Shown here: positions 35,788-46,079 of the stretch, piece after piece
How the letters are laid out: every line of letters begins with the position of its first letter
Numbering within the stretch: position 1 is the stretch's first letter
Source of the DNA: Massospora cicadina
Lineage: Eukaryota; Entomophthoromycota; Entomophthoromycetes; Entomophthorales; Entomophthoraceae
Direction of reading: 5' to 3'
DNA: 64,000 nt
NCBI GenBank assembly: GCA_022478985.1
Contig: JAKSZP010015908.1
Span: forward strand, 62,001-126,000
Translations under genes and position numbers: made by a program
Notes under the pieces: model-generated
What the model saw: only the letters and a program-made list of their open reading frames with translations
Database searches by the model: none
What the model was told of the DNA's origin: nothing

Positions 35788-35922
35788 CTCTAAGTCACAC
35801 ATATATAGGCATTCCTTCCACTGAACTACTGGAAACTGTATATGCCCCTGACAAAACCAGAGTAGCGACCATCTTAAATGACTCTTGGCAATTCTCCCTC
35901 TTTCATCAATTCCCAAATTGGA

Positions 35923-37848
35923 TAACTCTCTTTCCACTCTGCATAACTTTCTGAGAAATTTACACAAATTAATAAGAAAGTAAAAATCAATTACCCGTTG
36001 TAATTTCACTCCAATGTCCTTGGATTCTTTGCCAGCTGCTCCAGTGTGGGGCAGCGGCAAAACTCCTCCTGCCATTTTCTATCCAGCAGGAAAATGCGCT
36101 CAGACTGGCTCTCCCAGTCATTCCAAACTTATAGGATGATTCGTTACACCAAGGATCTTGATGCCCACCTCACTCATACCCAAGCAGTACCTTGCTGCCC
36201 CCTGGTGCTCCCCAGAGCAACATGCGCTACAGCCTAAGGGTCGAATATTGGAAGCTCTTCTTATACCATGAAAAAGCATTATTGAAATGGCACAGGTGGT
36301 GATGACACCTGCCAGATTTATAGATTTCTGCCCCTATAAGGGGTATTTTGACCTCAGCTTCACCTGTGAAGCTGACGCTGCCACTGCAGCAACTGTGCCA
36401 CTGGTATTCCAGGGTACATCTATTCACACAACTCAGACAAAGCTCCCAGCGGACACCACTTTTGGTGGTCCACTTTGCTGCCTTGCCCACCCATCTCCCC
36501 GCTGCAGTGCTCCACCAGGAGCTGATGGATAGTTTGGCAGCCTATGGCTCCAACCCCATGTCACAATTTGTGGTCCCAAGCGGGGCCACACGACTCTCTG
36601 GGCCTCAAGCATATGCCACAATCAGCCCTGAATTTAATAAAATTGCCATGTCGATTCCCACTTATGCCATTATTCCTTCATCCCTCAACCATCCATTTTG
36701 GGCCCGCGTCAAGGGCAGGAAGACGATTTGTCCGTCCTGTTTTGAGTTGGACCACTCAAAATGCAAGTGCTCCTCCTTAGCATCTTCTGACAGATCAGAT
36801 TTCTCATCCGCCAACCTCCAATCCGCCACCCACCCTACACAAATTCCATCATGGGGTATAATCCTACCTCCCCTCCCCCAAAGCCTGATGCTGCAGCTGC
36901 ACCTGCAGCCACCAATCAGCCTCCTCCTCGCCTCAGTGCCACACATGATTCTTCCATCAAGTGCAGGATCGGACCCCAGTTTGATTCCATGCAGCTTCCA
37001 ACAAAATAACCAAACCTCAACCATAGACAGATTCCCCAATTCAATTCAAGCAGAACCCATGGGAGTTATTGGCTGAAAATGACGAATCAGGTAAGCTCAT
37101 TGAAAAAAATCATCTCTGCAAATTGAGCGGATTATCAATTCAGAATGGGATGCCGAATACCCCTCATCTATATACCCCACAGCCAAATAGCGAATCATTT
37201 TGCAGTGACCACCAGTTTGCAGTCAAAGCTGCTGCAACACCAGATTGTCATCCCCTCTGCAAAGCAGTCACTAAATAAGTGGTGATGCTCATAGGAGCTA
37301 TTCCCCCTCCCATGATCCCCTCAACCTACACTTCAAAAAGTAAAACCATGATGAATCAGTTACACAAAAGTGTAAATTAAGCTATACAGAACGTGATAAT
37401 GGTAGCATGGAATCCTAAAGCTAAAATTACCTGAACCATTATTTCCGCAGTCATTAAACTCCCGGGCGCCCACAATTTAGCTGAAATAGCTTTAGCTGAA
37501 TATATCAGTGGCATATTTCCTAGCTGTCAATTTCCATAAAAACCAATAATTAGCGATATTGAACCACATGACGCTAATGCCCTGACGCCCTTACTGTCCG
37601 CCTTGACATGTACCCTAATCTGGGAGGAGGAAGCTACTGCTGAAGATGAGCCCACAATCCCCCTCCCCTTCCTCCATGGAGGGGTAAGCAGTTTCTGCTG
37701 CCCATCTGGATGGTTGTGTTCATTTGAAGCGTTTCATTCAATCCTCTCATTTGGGCATTTTTGTCTGAATCAATTAGTTACGTTAATTTTAGTTTTAAGT
37801 TTTAGTTTCAGTAATGTCTGTCCCCTGGTCAGCTTACCTCAAATAAAT
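35923..37848 (+). mobile_element. Half-LINE R4 with intact zinc knuckle and 18-bp TSD
   Basis: The TSD is ATCAATTCCCAAATTGGA at 35905-35922 and ATCAATTCGCAAATTGGA at 37849-37866 (one mismatch), flanking 1926 bp. The frame 36348-37076 (242 codons) carries the ORF1 core, including CPSCFELDHSKCKC (CX2CX4HX4C) near 36738-36779 with all ligands present. Upstream is MTPARFIDFCPYKGYFDL. The C-terminal TPLLSAL lies near 37590. The 3' UTR ends TGTCTGTCCCCTGGTCAGC then CAAATAAAT, as in LINE-1. There is no RT. The likely role is a nucleic-acid-binding ORF1 protein; several frame changes remain. Confidence 0.9.
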
Positions 37849-38904
37849 ATCAATTCGCAAATTGGACTACAATACTCTCTTAAATTTGGATCCTTTTGCA
37901 GATACTCCTACTATTAACTTTAAGCCTCCTGAAGCAATGCCATCCAATATTAGTCAATTGTTTGTGCCAGATCTAAAGTGCTTCCTGAATTCATTTTCTG
38001 ACATGGCCAATTTTATAAACCAGCTGTTCTTTCAACCAAACTATCCATTGAAAATCGCAAACATTTTGAGCTTTCCTACGCAGAATTGAGAACCAATTAC
38101 CCAAGGCTCTTTTTATAGCTCTGAAACCCTCCAATCTCTCCAGCATCCTAGAATGAGATGTTGCAGCCAATGCCCTTTGTTTGAAGGCCAAGCTCTTCAA
38201 AGTTTGGCTACAAAGCTTCCAGCCTCCTTGAGTTCCATCATTCATTCTGTTTCCAGATACAAGAAGCTTTTAGTTCTCATTTTTCAGGATGCCATCTGCT
38301 CCTTGCATGACTACCTCGTTTCTGGAACTTCTCATTAGAACCTCCCCCTTATGGCTCTAATCAGGGGCATGATTTGACAACCTCTGCCTAGCATCTCTTA
38401 CTCAATGCTGGCTCACATGTCTATTTGTTCTTGACAAGGCCCATTGGCAAGTACTTAACACCAATCTTTCAACTTTGGTAACATATTGGGATTACTTTGA
38501 GTTATTTGCTGACTGCCTATTCTTGTTCTGTTGCTTCCCCCTCCCCAATCTGGGGTATTATGATTGACAAGTACAGACATCTCCATTTCTCTTCCCCCTC
38601 ATCACGTTCACTCAGGGTTCATCCTCCACTTAATGAATTTGGCTTTAAGTAGGTTAACCCTTACTAGCGTTCATTCTCAAATAGATTTTGATGGTTTATT
38701 TACCCCTAATGCTATAAATCATCCTCCCCAAGAGGCGACATAGACAAAAACATCCCTGAGTTGAGGACAACCATAAAAAATATAAAAAACATACCTTTTT
38801 TATGTTTACTATTATATTATTTCCTTATATATATTTGTTTTTTCCTATATTTTTATCACTTTTTTTATTTTTCTTCTTTTTATATGAAACATGACCTTCA
38901 CTCA

Positions 38905-39110
38905 GTTCAGCGGTCCATCTTTTTACTATTCCCCTCAAAACTGATTTCTAGATATACTCTGACCTACCAGTTTTTATGGTTCAGAGGTCCTATTCTTAAG
39001 ACTTAACCAATTATTTTGGTTCAGCGGTTCTTTTAGGACTTAACAAAAAATTGTCAGGACATAACCATCTCAATTGTTCAGCGGTCCTTTTGGTAAGACT
39101 CTTATTATTT
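38905..39110 (-). repeat. Repeated GGACC(N)CTGAAC module, Gypsy-B2 copy
   Basis: On the plus strand TTCAGCGGTCC, TTCAGAGGTCC, TTCAGCGGTTC and TTCAGCGGTCC recur within 200 bp, most followed by a (A)GACTTAAC or GGACTTAAC box. The same series lies just after integrase in Gypsy-B (53090-53280). Confidence 0.75.
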
Positions 39111-39559
39111 TTTTCTTGAAGCACTGCTTTAGATATTTAGCATAGCCTGATTAACAATCCGTTCATTCAAGAGGTTCTTGATGTAATAATGTCCATCACC
39201 ATCTTTATCAAAAATCTAGAACAGACCAGATCATAATGCATATAACTTGTTTCTTCATCCAAAGCCATGCATGTCATAATAGGATTCTTTATTGCCTACG
39301 TGATATTTGGATAATGACATCCAGTTCTTATCATAAATAGTTTTGGCCTTGATTTTTTTTTTCAAGGTATATAAATGATTGTGATTGCATCTTGATCAGG
39401 ATATTTGAAAGTTGGGGCAAGTAAAGCTCAGCACTCATCCCAAATGTTGTACAACCACCAAATATAGAATTGGAAGCAACGCAGCCTTATTTCTGTATGA
39501 CAAATAAAACGTCATTTTTTCACATTGCCATATGATGACTGATGTTATATGCGAACATC

Positions 39560-40130
39560 ACAAAACTGAGGTATGTTCCCCATGTGAAAGTTCTCCCAGT
39601 GACCAGCTTCCTTGGCGTCATGGCCAGCATTCCATTTACTCATTATAGCAGTCCTCTTGTCTCTGTCCAACAAGTACTGTCACAGCTTCTCAGATCCCCA
39701 TTATCTCGTTCAACCTTGGGATCATGTGGGGCGTCAAATTCATTCCATTGTCACTTAAAAATCTTGCAGGCATCCATGGCGGTATACAACTTGATCCAGG
39801 ATAAACTGTGCGGTACTTGTAGAGACCACTTTTGCCAGGTTCTTTGTCTCAAACCATCTTATTAGATGGCTGATTGTAACTATCATATTTTTAACTCCAA
39901 CTGTGCTCATTGTCAGTGGTCCTATCACATTGATGGACACTGTATGCCAGGCAAATCCAGGGCGGACCAGTTGATATCTGGTTGTGTTCTTGTGAGGTTT
40001 GTGCAACAGGCACTCCACAAAGCAGTCCAGATAAATGTCCACGTCATAGTTGATAGACTATAATTAATAGTGTTGGCAAATGTAGTTAGTCATTTTCTTA
40101 GGCCTCCATGCCTGAAAAACTTATGCGCGG
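39560..40130 (-). pseudogene. Gypsy-B2 integrase
   Basis: The frame 40042-39755 includes the Cys pair CFVECLLHKPHKNTT, then FAWHTVSINVIGPL (first catalytic Asp reads Asn), HLIRWFETKNLAKV and TAQFILDQVVYRHGC. It matches Gypsy-B closely and is in frame where Gypsy-B has stops. The remainder toward 39560 is fragmentary. Confidence 0.88.
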
Positions 40131-40399
40131 CTTGAATGATTGCCACTCGTTCTGATGGTCTTGGGAATAATAGTCATTCCCGTCATTTGTCTTAAAGACT
40201 AGTCCATCCTTGGTCTCAGTGTTTTACATCGCTTTATGTAGTGCTCCTTGAATCTCTCAGGGCCCATTCCTAATTTCTCCATTGACCATTCTTTGGAACC
40301 ACTCATCAGCTTATTATATAGCACTTGGACCATTGGTAGCCTTAATAAACCATCTGCATTCTGTTGAGAAGCTCCTGATCGGTGAACAATCTCAAAGTC

Positions 40400-40763
40400 T
40401 TAAGATTAAAGCTTTAATGACATTGGGCCAGACGTTCTTCCAGTTCTCTTAGGTTATGCAGCCAACGCAGTAAAAAGTGGTCTGTCAACACTTTAATGTG
40501 CGTACCTTGAATATACACCTGAAACTTCTTACAGGCTTAAATCACCGCAAGGCATTAATGCTCAGTAATAGTGTAATTCCGTTCTGCTGCTGATAACGTC
40601 TGGCTCACATATGCTACCGAATGATCATCTCCAAGCTCATCTATGTGACTCAGGACAGCGCGATTTCTGTTAACATAGCATCAGTCTGTACTATAAACAT
40701 ATAATTGAAATTCGGATATTTCATTATCAGAGATTCTAAGAGATAATAGTGTAACCCATTTAA
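40400..40763 (-). pseudogene. Gypsy-B2 RNase H
   Basis: The minus-strand MFIVQTDAMLTEIA near 40710-40670 matches EFIIQTDALLTAIG in Gypsy-B and keeps the catalytic Asp. ERNYTITEH lies near 40575. The LINE-2 fragment separates this from the thumb region above 41511. Confidence 0.8.
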
Positions 40764-41528
40764 AGAGCTCTGAGGCTCTTCTTTTTTAGCACTAGTGGTT
40801 CCCAACCCAAAAGGGGGAGCCACCACGAATTTTGTTTGCAAATGGGCCAAATAAAGGGATTATTAACATAAAGAATTCATAATATGGCACCTCATCTAAA
40901 AGCCTAGAAAGCCATATCAGAAGGTGAAGAAGCTTTGGAGAAACTTTTGTCCAGCGCCCACTTTAGCTGGCAGACCATGGCGGACAGCATTGGAGTGGGA
41001 GAATCAGTGACATGTGGCATAAGGTGGTATAAATGTGGGTTTTCTTTGTAAATGAGGCCGGCGGTGTCCATTGTCTCAAAGTATTGAGCAAGTTGATGCT
41101 CAAAAAAGTGATGAGAGCAGGCACAAAAAAAATGACTTGATGCGCCGGCAGGTTTCAGGATATTTAGGGCCAAAAAAAGGCTTTTGCTGCATTGATTCAG
41201 GTGGTACGCTCAAACTAAAAGCCAGCTTCTCAATCTCATACTTTGCCTCTTCCTCAAAATCATGATAGAAATTGGGGATAGTAATACCCTCACCCAGGTG
41301 TTTCATTGCCCAAAGAGTTACAATTGGAGTAGAGTGTTGAAAGGAGCTGCAGCGGCTTTGACTGCTATTTTACTTTATATTTTTATGAATGAGATAACTG
41401 TTTTTAGGATTAAAAATGGCGGGGCGTGATTTGGGAGGATCGATGACTACTCTTACAATTCAAAATCTGGTTTAACGTTATATGACCAGTTATTTTTGTC
41501 AATTTAATTGAGAACTCTGAACCTCTTC
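40764..41528 (-). mobile_element. LINE-2 fragment inserted in Gypsy-B2 pol
   Basis: 729 bp (40782-41510) flanked by AGAGCTCTGAGGCTCTTC (40764-40781) and AGAACTCTGAACCTCTTC (41511-41528), 15/18 identical. The duplicated host sequence equals GAAGAGGCCCAGGACTCC in Gypsy-B near 51394. On the minus strand the frames 41306-41100 and 41173-40904 give the C-terminal ORF1 domain (ITIPNFYHDFE, then FGPKYPETCRRIKSF, MDTAGLIYKEN, DSPTPMLSAMV), as in R2. It ends CCCTTTTGGGTTGGGAACC then ACTAGTGCTAAAAA. Confidence 0.9.
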
Positions 41529-42205
41529 ATTCCAAACAAATCCTTTCCTTGGATCCTTCAGCAAATGAAAGAAGGGCTCAGCAATTCTTGCAAAATCCTG
41601 TATAGATATTCAGTATTATCTGACCATTCCAAGGAACACTTGGATATTATGGACACTTCTTGGGATGGCCATCCTCTCTATGGCCTAAAACTCTTGGATT
41701 TGCGGCTGCAGTCCACTAGAGCTGATGAAGAACCCCATATATTCCAACTCTTTCTTGAAGTTGTGACACATCCTCAGATTAATCTTTAGGTTGGCCATAG
41801 GCGATGTTTTGAAGATTTCTTCCAAATTATTTATATGGTTAGTAAAGGTCCTACTGAAAACATTTATATCGTTCAAGTACACCAGGACACATGAATATTT
41901 CAAGTCATTCAATATGGCATCCATAGCCCTCTAGAACATCGCAGGCGCATTGCAAAGACCTTGGGGCATCTGAGTTGGTTGGTATAGCCCTTGTGCGGTG
42001 ATGATTGTGCATTTTTCCTTATCTTAACTTGCAAATCACTTTGTCAATATCCTGATATTAGATCAATCATGGAGAAGTACTTCACTTCTCCCAATCAAGC
42101 TATTGCATCTTTGATTCATGGTAGTGGATACAAATCCTTCTTCACTATTTTGATCAGTGTCAAGAAATTGACCATGGGCTCCGCTAGTGTGCCAGGACAA
42201 CCAGT
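41529..42205 (-). pseudogene. Gypsy-B2 reverse transcriptase (partial)
   Basis: The frame 41924-41685 reads MDAILNDLKYSC, then VLVYLNDINVFSRTF (YLDD reads YLND, so a catalytic Asp is lost) and FKKELEYMGFFISSSGLQPQ. Upstream remnants to about 42150 match the Gypsy-B palm. The 5' side is truncated. Confidence 0.87.
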
Positions 42206-42621
42206 ATGAAGACTGGTTGGCCCTCTGCCATTTTGCCTTCATTTGCGTACCAACCCCTACAAGTCCACGTCCAACCCACCAACCAACCACCAACAGTGTC
42301 ATGGTTGAATGACTTAATAGTGTGAAACAACGCCAAGGATAAGGTTGGACGACAGGAGGCCCAGAAGGTAGAACTTCAGGCTCTTCCTGACCTGAAACAC
42401 ATTAGACCAACGCTAGGTAAAAAAATATGCCCAGGTTGGTACTAATGGGTGCAAAGCGGCCAGCCCCTTGTCTTGGTTCAGGCGTTGGAATGAATGATTT
42501 ATGTTACAAACAAAGACAGTTCGATTCAGTTAATTGGAGAATGAGGGTTCAAATCCCATTCAAGTTACGAAATTATGAGCTCAGGGAATACAGCTTAAAT
42601 TGATTACTTGAGTGAAGGCGC
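42206..42621. other. Junction sequence with LTR-like fragment
   Basis: On the minus strand 42250-42200 reads AAATGGCAGAGGGCCAACC then AGTCTTCATACTGGTT, close to the end of the small LTR element's LTR (35715-35750). A partial, diverged LTR of that family may therefore abut Gypsy-B2. The rest has no recognised feature. Confidence 0.4.
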
Positions 42622-44019
42622 TGTCATTTTATTCTACCAAATTGTATGGGAGCATTTGCCTATTGGAACGTCAAGGCTTGGGCCCACTTCCGCAGACCCA
42701 TAATTGCCCTGACTCACTTTAAATATGTTTTTGCGACCAACTTTTCTTGTTGGTCGACTTTTCATAATAAAATCTTCCCATTTTTGCCCGTTTTACTTAT
42801 GTTGGTTCAAATGATCCTGTGCGCAGACCTCTTCAAGGAGGTCTCACACTACATACACCATACCATTCTACTCACAATCTGTTTAGCTCCTAGTGCACTG
42901 TTGGTTTGCCCAGGTTTATTCCAACCTTTGACGTTTACCCCTTTACCCTGTGTGCACTGCATCATATTTGGTGTGGTATTTTTAATGATTGCAATCTTCC
43001 CTTTAAGTTATTATTGCTCCAGCATCCTCTGCTGGGCTCTAGTAACTTTGTTTCTAACAGCTAGTTTCCATGCGCTGGCTCTGTGCGCCAAGCACCACCA
43101 CGCTGGAAAAAGGAGAGTTATAGACACTCTCCTTACAAACAGCTTCTCTTTTAACCCCAGGTATCCTTGGCGTGTGCCCTGGCAAGTCCTGCCCCATTCC
43201 TGGGCATCTCAGGCACTTCCGCGCTGCCCCACCCTCATAACCCTTCACCAACCCATCTGGGCATGCCCCAGTGAGTCCATCCCCCATCTTTGGCAGCTAT
43301 GGCACTCCCACGCTGCACCCTGCAAGGTTGGAGGCCAGTCAATGCATCCGCTGGTAGCCAGCTGGCCAAGTTCCCGCTGGGACCTCATAGGGAGGAGGCA
43401 TGGGAGCTGGCAGTGCCAGCCACTCCAAAGTGATCAAACTCTCCAATCAGGGATCTCCTATCCCACCTTCCCCACTCTAGTTGCTCTAAGCTACTTCAAA
43501 TAAATAGGAAAGATGGGCAAACAAGAGATGTTTATTAGGAGGTAATGAATGACTATATATACTACTTTCAGGGCTACTGCGCCCAAGTACTCTTGGCCAA
43601 TCAAATACCAGAAAACCCATCAGCCACTTGATTCCAAAACACTATCAGATCTTAAACTTCATTTATTCATACTTCATAATGATTCACTCCAGATCCGCTC
43701 ATCTGATCACCAAATATTTAATATTAGGTCAATCCATCCTCAGAATAATTCTCTGGTCGATCATATATAAATTCATAATTTAAAAAAACATTGAGCATCC
43801 TTGGCATGATTCGCTGTTGCTCCAAATTAGTCAGCAGAACCATATTTGAATGGATGATATCAGATTCATCAGCTTTCTGCCTGAAATTCCTGCAATGACT
43901 CATGAATGGTAATCAGTAGAAAATGAAGATTCCACCAAGCCTAATCAATTTATATTATTATAACATTGAATAGTATTGAACTTGGTGATTAGCCGACAAT
44001 TACGCCCAACTAACTGACA
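42622..44019 (-). repeat. Probable Gypsy-C 3' LTR
   Basis: The high end is TGTCAGTTAG on the minus strand at 44019, preceded by a purine-rich AAAATTAGGGG. The low end gives AAATGACA at 42622, forming TGTCA/TGACA termini. A TATATATA-like box near 43560 and AATAAA near 43530 (minus strand) fit a promoter and polyadenylation signal. The partner LTR is outside the window, so the low boundary is a guess. Confidence 0.45.
42646..43503 (+). CDS. Uninterrupted 285-codon frame with hydrophobic half, no known family
   Basis: The longest stop-free plus-strand frame in a region otherwise full of stops. Residues 45-150 contain three or four hydrophobic stretches (PFLPVLLMLVQMILC, TILLTICLAPSALLVC, CIIFGVVFLMIAIFPLSYY, WALVTLFLTASFHALAL). 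The remainder is Trp/Pro/Ser-rich, without motifs. It could encode a small multi-pass membrane protein. It lies antisense inside the probable Gypsy-C LTR, with no visible promoter of its own, so a chance frame in a more GC-rich LTR segment is equally likely. I do not assign a function. Confidence 0.25.
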   Translation: MGAFAYWNVKAWAHFRRPIIALTHFKYVFATNFSCWSTFHNKIFPFLPVLLMLVQMILCADLFKEVSHYIHHTILLTICLAPSALLVCPGLFQPLTFTPLPCVHCIIFGVVFLMIAIFPLSYYCSSILCWALVTLFLTASFHALALCAKHHHAGKRRVIDTLLTNSFSFNPRYPWRVPWQVLPHSWASQALPRCPTLITLHQPIWACPSESIPHLWQLWHSHAAPCKVGGQSMHPLVASWPSSRWDLIGRRHGSWQCQPLQSDQTLQSGISYPTFPTLVALSYFK

Positions 44020-44039
44020 CCCCTAATTTTGATACTATT

Positions 44040-45440
44040 GGGCGGAATTCATCTGGGTAAAATCGCATCATGCTTTTTATAGTTAATTAGTGAAATGATC
44101 AAGAACGTGGGGTTCATTCCCTTCTCATAGAAATTCACTGCTATTCTCATTATCTTCCCCATGTTATTAAATCCCAACACCTGGCTGTGTCCTAGTGTGA
44201 GAAAACTAGGTTTATCCTCAAATTCTGACCACTTACATTTAAGTGATGGGGACAAAGGACTTGTGAGCTGTGCAACACAATCTAATAAGACCTGCTTTAT
44301 AAATGTCAGACAGCTAACTTGCCAAGTAAAGATTTGGCTTCCACTGGGGGTAATCCATTCCCCATGATAGGATCCTCAGCCCATATGGCATCGTCATTCT
44401 AATGAAAGCAAATAAGAACTATGAAGAGATAAATGTTGAAAGTATTGGTCTATGATAAACACTCCCACCCTGACCACTAGGCTGAGCGTTGGCGGCATCC
44501 TTGAACACTCTTCACGCATTATTTTTAAATTGTCTGGTTCAGTAGGAGGAGATTGTTCCGCCCATCTGTGATTTGCAGTTGGGACATACTCTGACTCATT
44601 TGACATGCACTTGATAATGAGGGGTGAAAACTTTTTCTTCAGTTCAATCCCAACATTATCCCCCTGAATAGCAACCACCAAATTAGTATCTTCGTTAACT
44701 ACATAACTGTGGCATATTACATTAAATAATTGATCATTCCGCTCATCTTGGTACTGCATATATTCATTATCCTGAGCAGGGGCATCGTAAAAACCTTGTA
44801 GGGAAGACTCTTAAGTGTTCGCACTAAAGCTATAGCAGAGATAACCAATGTGACAGCCACAATCATTACTGATACAAATGAGTTCAGGCCCCCTGTTGGT
44901 TGGTGTGGTTCCTTTGGGACAGCTAAAATAGGGGAAATTTTATAAGAATATCAAAGTAATCTTGGAAAAAATAATGGTTTGTTTATAGTATAACTAAATA
45001 ACCCAGTACTCTACCATCAACAGAGAAATGGGATTTTGAAATCAGAGTGAATTGAGGGTTGGGACTATAGAACTTTTGCTACAACAAGACGTGCAAATCT
45101 TCTCCAAAACGTTAAGACTTTTGCACCATGACTTGGCTTTCAAATTCTAAGTGCCCCAAATTACAGTTCATGACGCCAAAATTTTCTCTTCCATCAGAGT
45201 TCCAACATACTTGCAGATCTCACAATTCTCTTTACAAAATTTTCCTTATCCAAAAGGGATTTCTCTCACATCAAAATCTGTGTTGGCACTCCTGTCAGGA
45301 CTTCAGTCTTGATACGACCAATTGTGCTTGGATATCATAGCAGATTTTCAATTTTTGTGATAGAAGCTTAGGACAGATTGAATTTCACAGTAACTGTTAC
45401 ATTATGCTCTTCAACTTGTTGTGAAATTAAGACGATGTGC
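44040..45440 (-). pseudogene. Gypsy-C region downstream of pol with membrane segment
   Basis: The minus strand between the pol end and the LTR contains EEHNVTVTVKFNLS near 45390-45350 (an N-glycosylation-type NVT), IKTEVLTGVPTQIL near 45310, and a hydrophobic segment SVMIVAVTLVISAIALV at about 44880-44830. After a frame change, the acidic 44759-44394 frame of 121 codons follows. An outer part, a membrane segment and a tail downstream of integrase suggest an env-like gene. Stops are frequent and the assignment rests on layout only. Confidence 0.35.
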
Positions 45441-45462
45441 CTCAGCAAAAAACCCAACGTTG

Positions 45463-45936
45463 TCAAGAGTGTGCCCTAAATCCGCTATCCTTTCTAATGG
45501 AAGAGCTCAGGACTATTCCTTTATCTATGTTAAAAAGGGATGAATTGAACGATCTAATTTTATATGTGCGGCAGGAATCCTTACATTGCCCTTTTCTGAA
45601 AGGACTGGGTATACTCCTCCATCTGGAGCCCATACAGGAACATAGTTTTTGTTGATATGGGCAGCTTAATAGCTGCAATGGTTTAGGGTTTTGTAGCAGT
45701 GGGCGATGGGCAGCAGGATTTTGTTTATGGAATTCAGTGATTAGATTCTAACAATTGGTACAATTGTGGGCCAGAATCCAACTGTTGTCATAGGCTGGGT
45801 ACCCTTTCCACGCCACTAGGTATTGGATTCCCCCTTTAATCTTTCTTATACCCATGATTTCCTTTAACTTGAATTCCGCTACTCCCTCTACCAACAATGG
45901 TTCTATCTCCTCCAGTATTTTGCTCTTAAGAGACAA
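45463..45936 (-). pseudogene. Gypsy-C integrase C-terminus with chromodomain
   Basis: The frame 45936-45748 contains FKLKEIMGIRKIKGGIQYLV then AWKGYPAYDNSWILAHN, the chromodomain pattern (IL..R...G..YLVKWKGY....TWEP). The second aromatic cage position is the Tyr-Leu-Val strand and WKGY is intact. Chromodomains at the end of integrase direct chromoviruses toward marked chromatin. The following frame, 45678-45463, is the pol C-terminal tail, function unknown. Confidence 0.9.
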
Positions 45937-46079
45937 TGCTGATATGTGGAGTTGTTTGTTTTTTTAGTGTGGGGTTAGGTACATATATACGCCCCCATTA
46001 TTAAACAATTTAATGATGGTTAACATACCTGCCTCTTACAGGCCAGTTTGCGGCATGGCACCTTGGTATTAGGATTTTT

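Larger units (their letters stand above)
33481..35792 (+). mobile_element. Small non-autonomous LTR retrotransposon with CTCTA TSD
   Basis: The element is 33486-35787, with TSD CTCTA at 33481-33485 and 35788-35792. Its LTRs are 33486-34543 (1058 bp) and 34737-35787 (1051 bp), starting TGTYGGAA and ending TTTCTGACA (CG instead of CA in the left LTR). Between them are only 193 bp: a primer-binding-site-like TTGGTGCTCAATACAGGGG at 34544, no coding capacity, and a purine tract GTGGGGGGAAA just before the right LTR. Copying must have relied on another element's proteins. It sits inside the antisense frame of Gypsy-B2. Confidence 0.93.
33354..38567 (+). pseudogene. Antisense frame of Gypsy-B2, split by two insertions
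   Basis: Plus-strand counterpart of the frame at 54557-53595 in Gypsy-B. Pieces: 33354-33485 (MSNLNSW, then RNLLYGPSRTHTL), 35793-35922 (PSTELLETV, then PDKTR), and 37867-38567 (NTLLNLDPFADTP, then FQDAICSLHDYLVSG, VLDKAHWQVLNTN, LFADCLFLFCCF, stop). Start region, internal blocks and C-terminal hydrophobic end correspond to Gypsy-B. This copy also has small compensating frame changes. It shares an in-frame stop at codon 8 with Gypsy-B. No known domain is recognised. Confidence 0.7.
32776..42205 (-). mobile_element. Gypsy-B2, 5'-truncated second copy of Gypsy-B
   Basis: Minus-strand copy running from its 3' LTR (31700-32775) through the 3' non-pol region, the antisense frame, the repeated GGACC motif block, IN, RNase H and RT. 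It stops at about 42205 in the RT fingers (GTGAAGAAGGATTTGTATCC at about 42150 matches 50774 in Gypsy-B). Gag, protease and 5' LTR are missing. Three later insertions lie in it: a small LTR element (33486-35787), R4 (35923-37848) and a LINE-2 fragment (40782-41510). Confidence 0.88.

Noticed and set aside
33354..38567. Equal total length (963 nt by my count) of the antisense frame in both Gypsy-B copies, taken as proof of selection
   Set aside because: The reading phase in Gypsy-B2 changes midway and returns, so the equal length includes compensating small indels and proves nothing by itself.
42546..42556. GGTTCAAATCC, a perfect-looking tRNA/SINE B box
   Set aside because: No A box at proper distance, no acceptor or anticodon stem could be drawn, and no repeated body; one 11-mer is not enough for a tRNA or SINE call.
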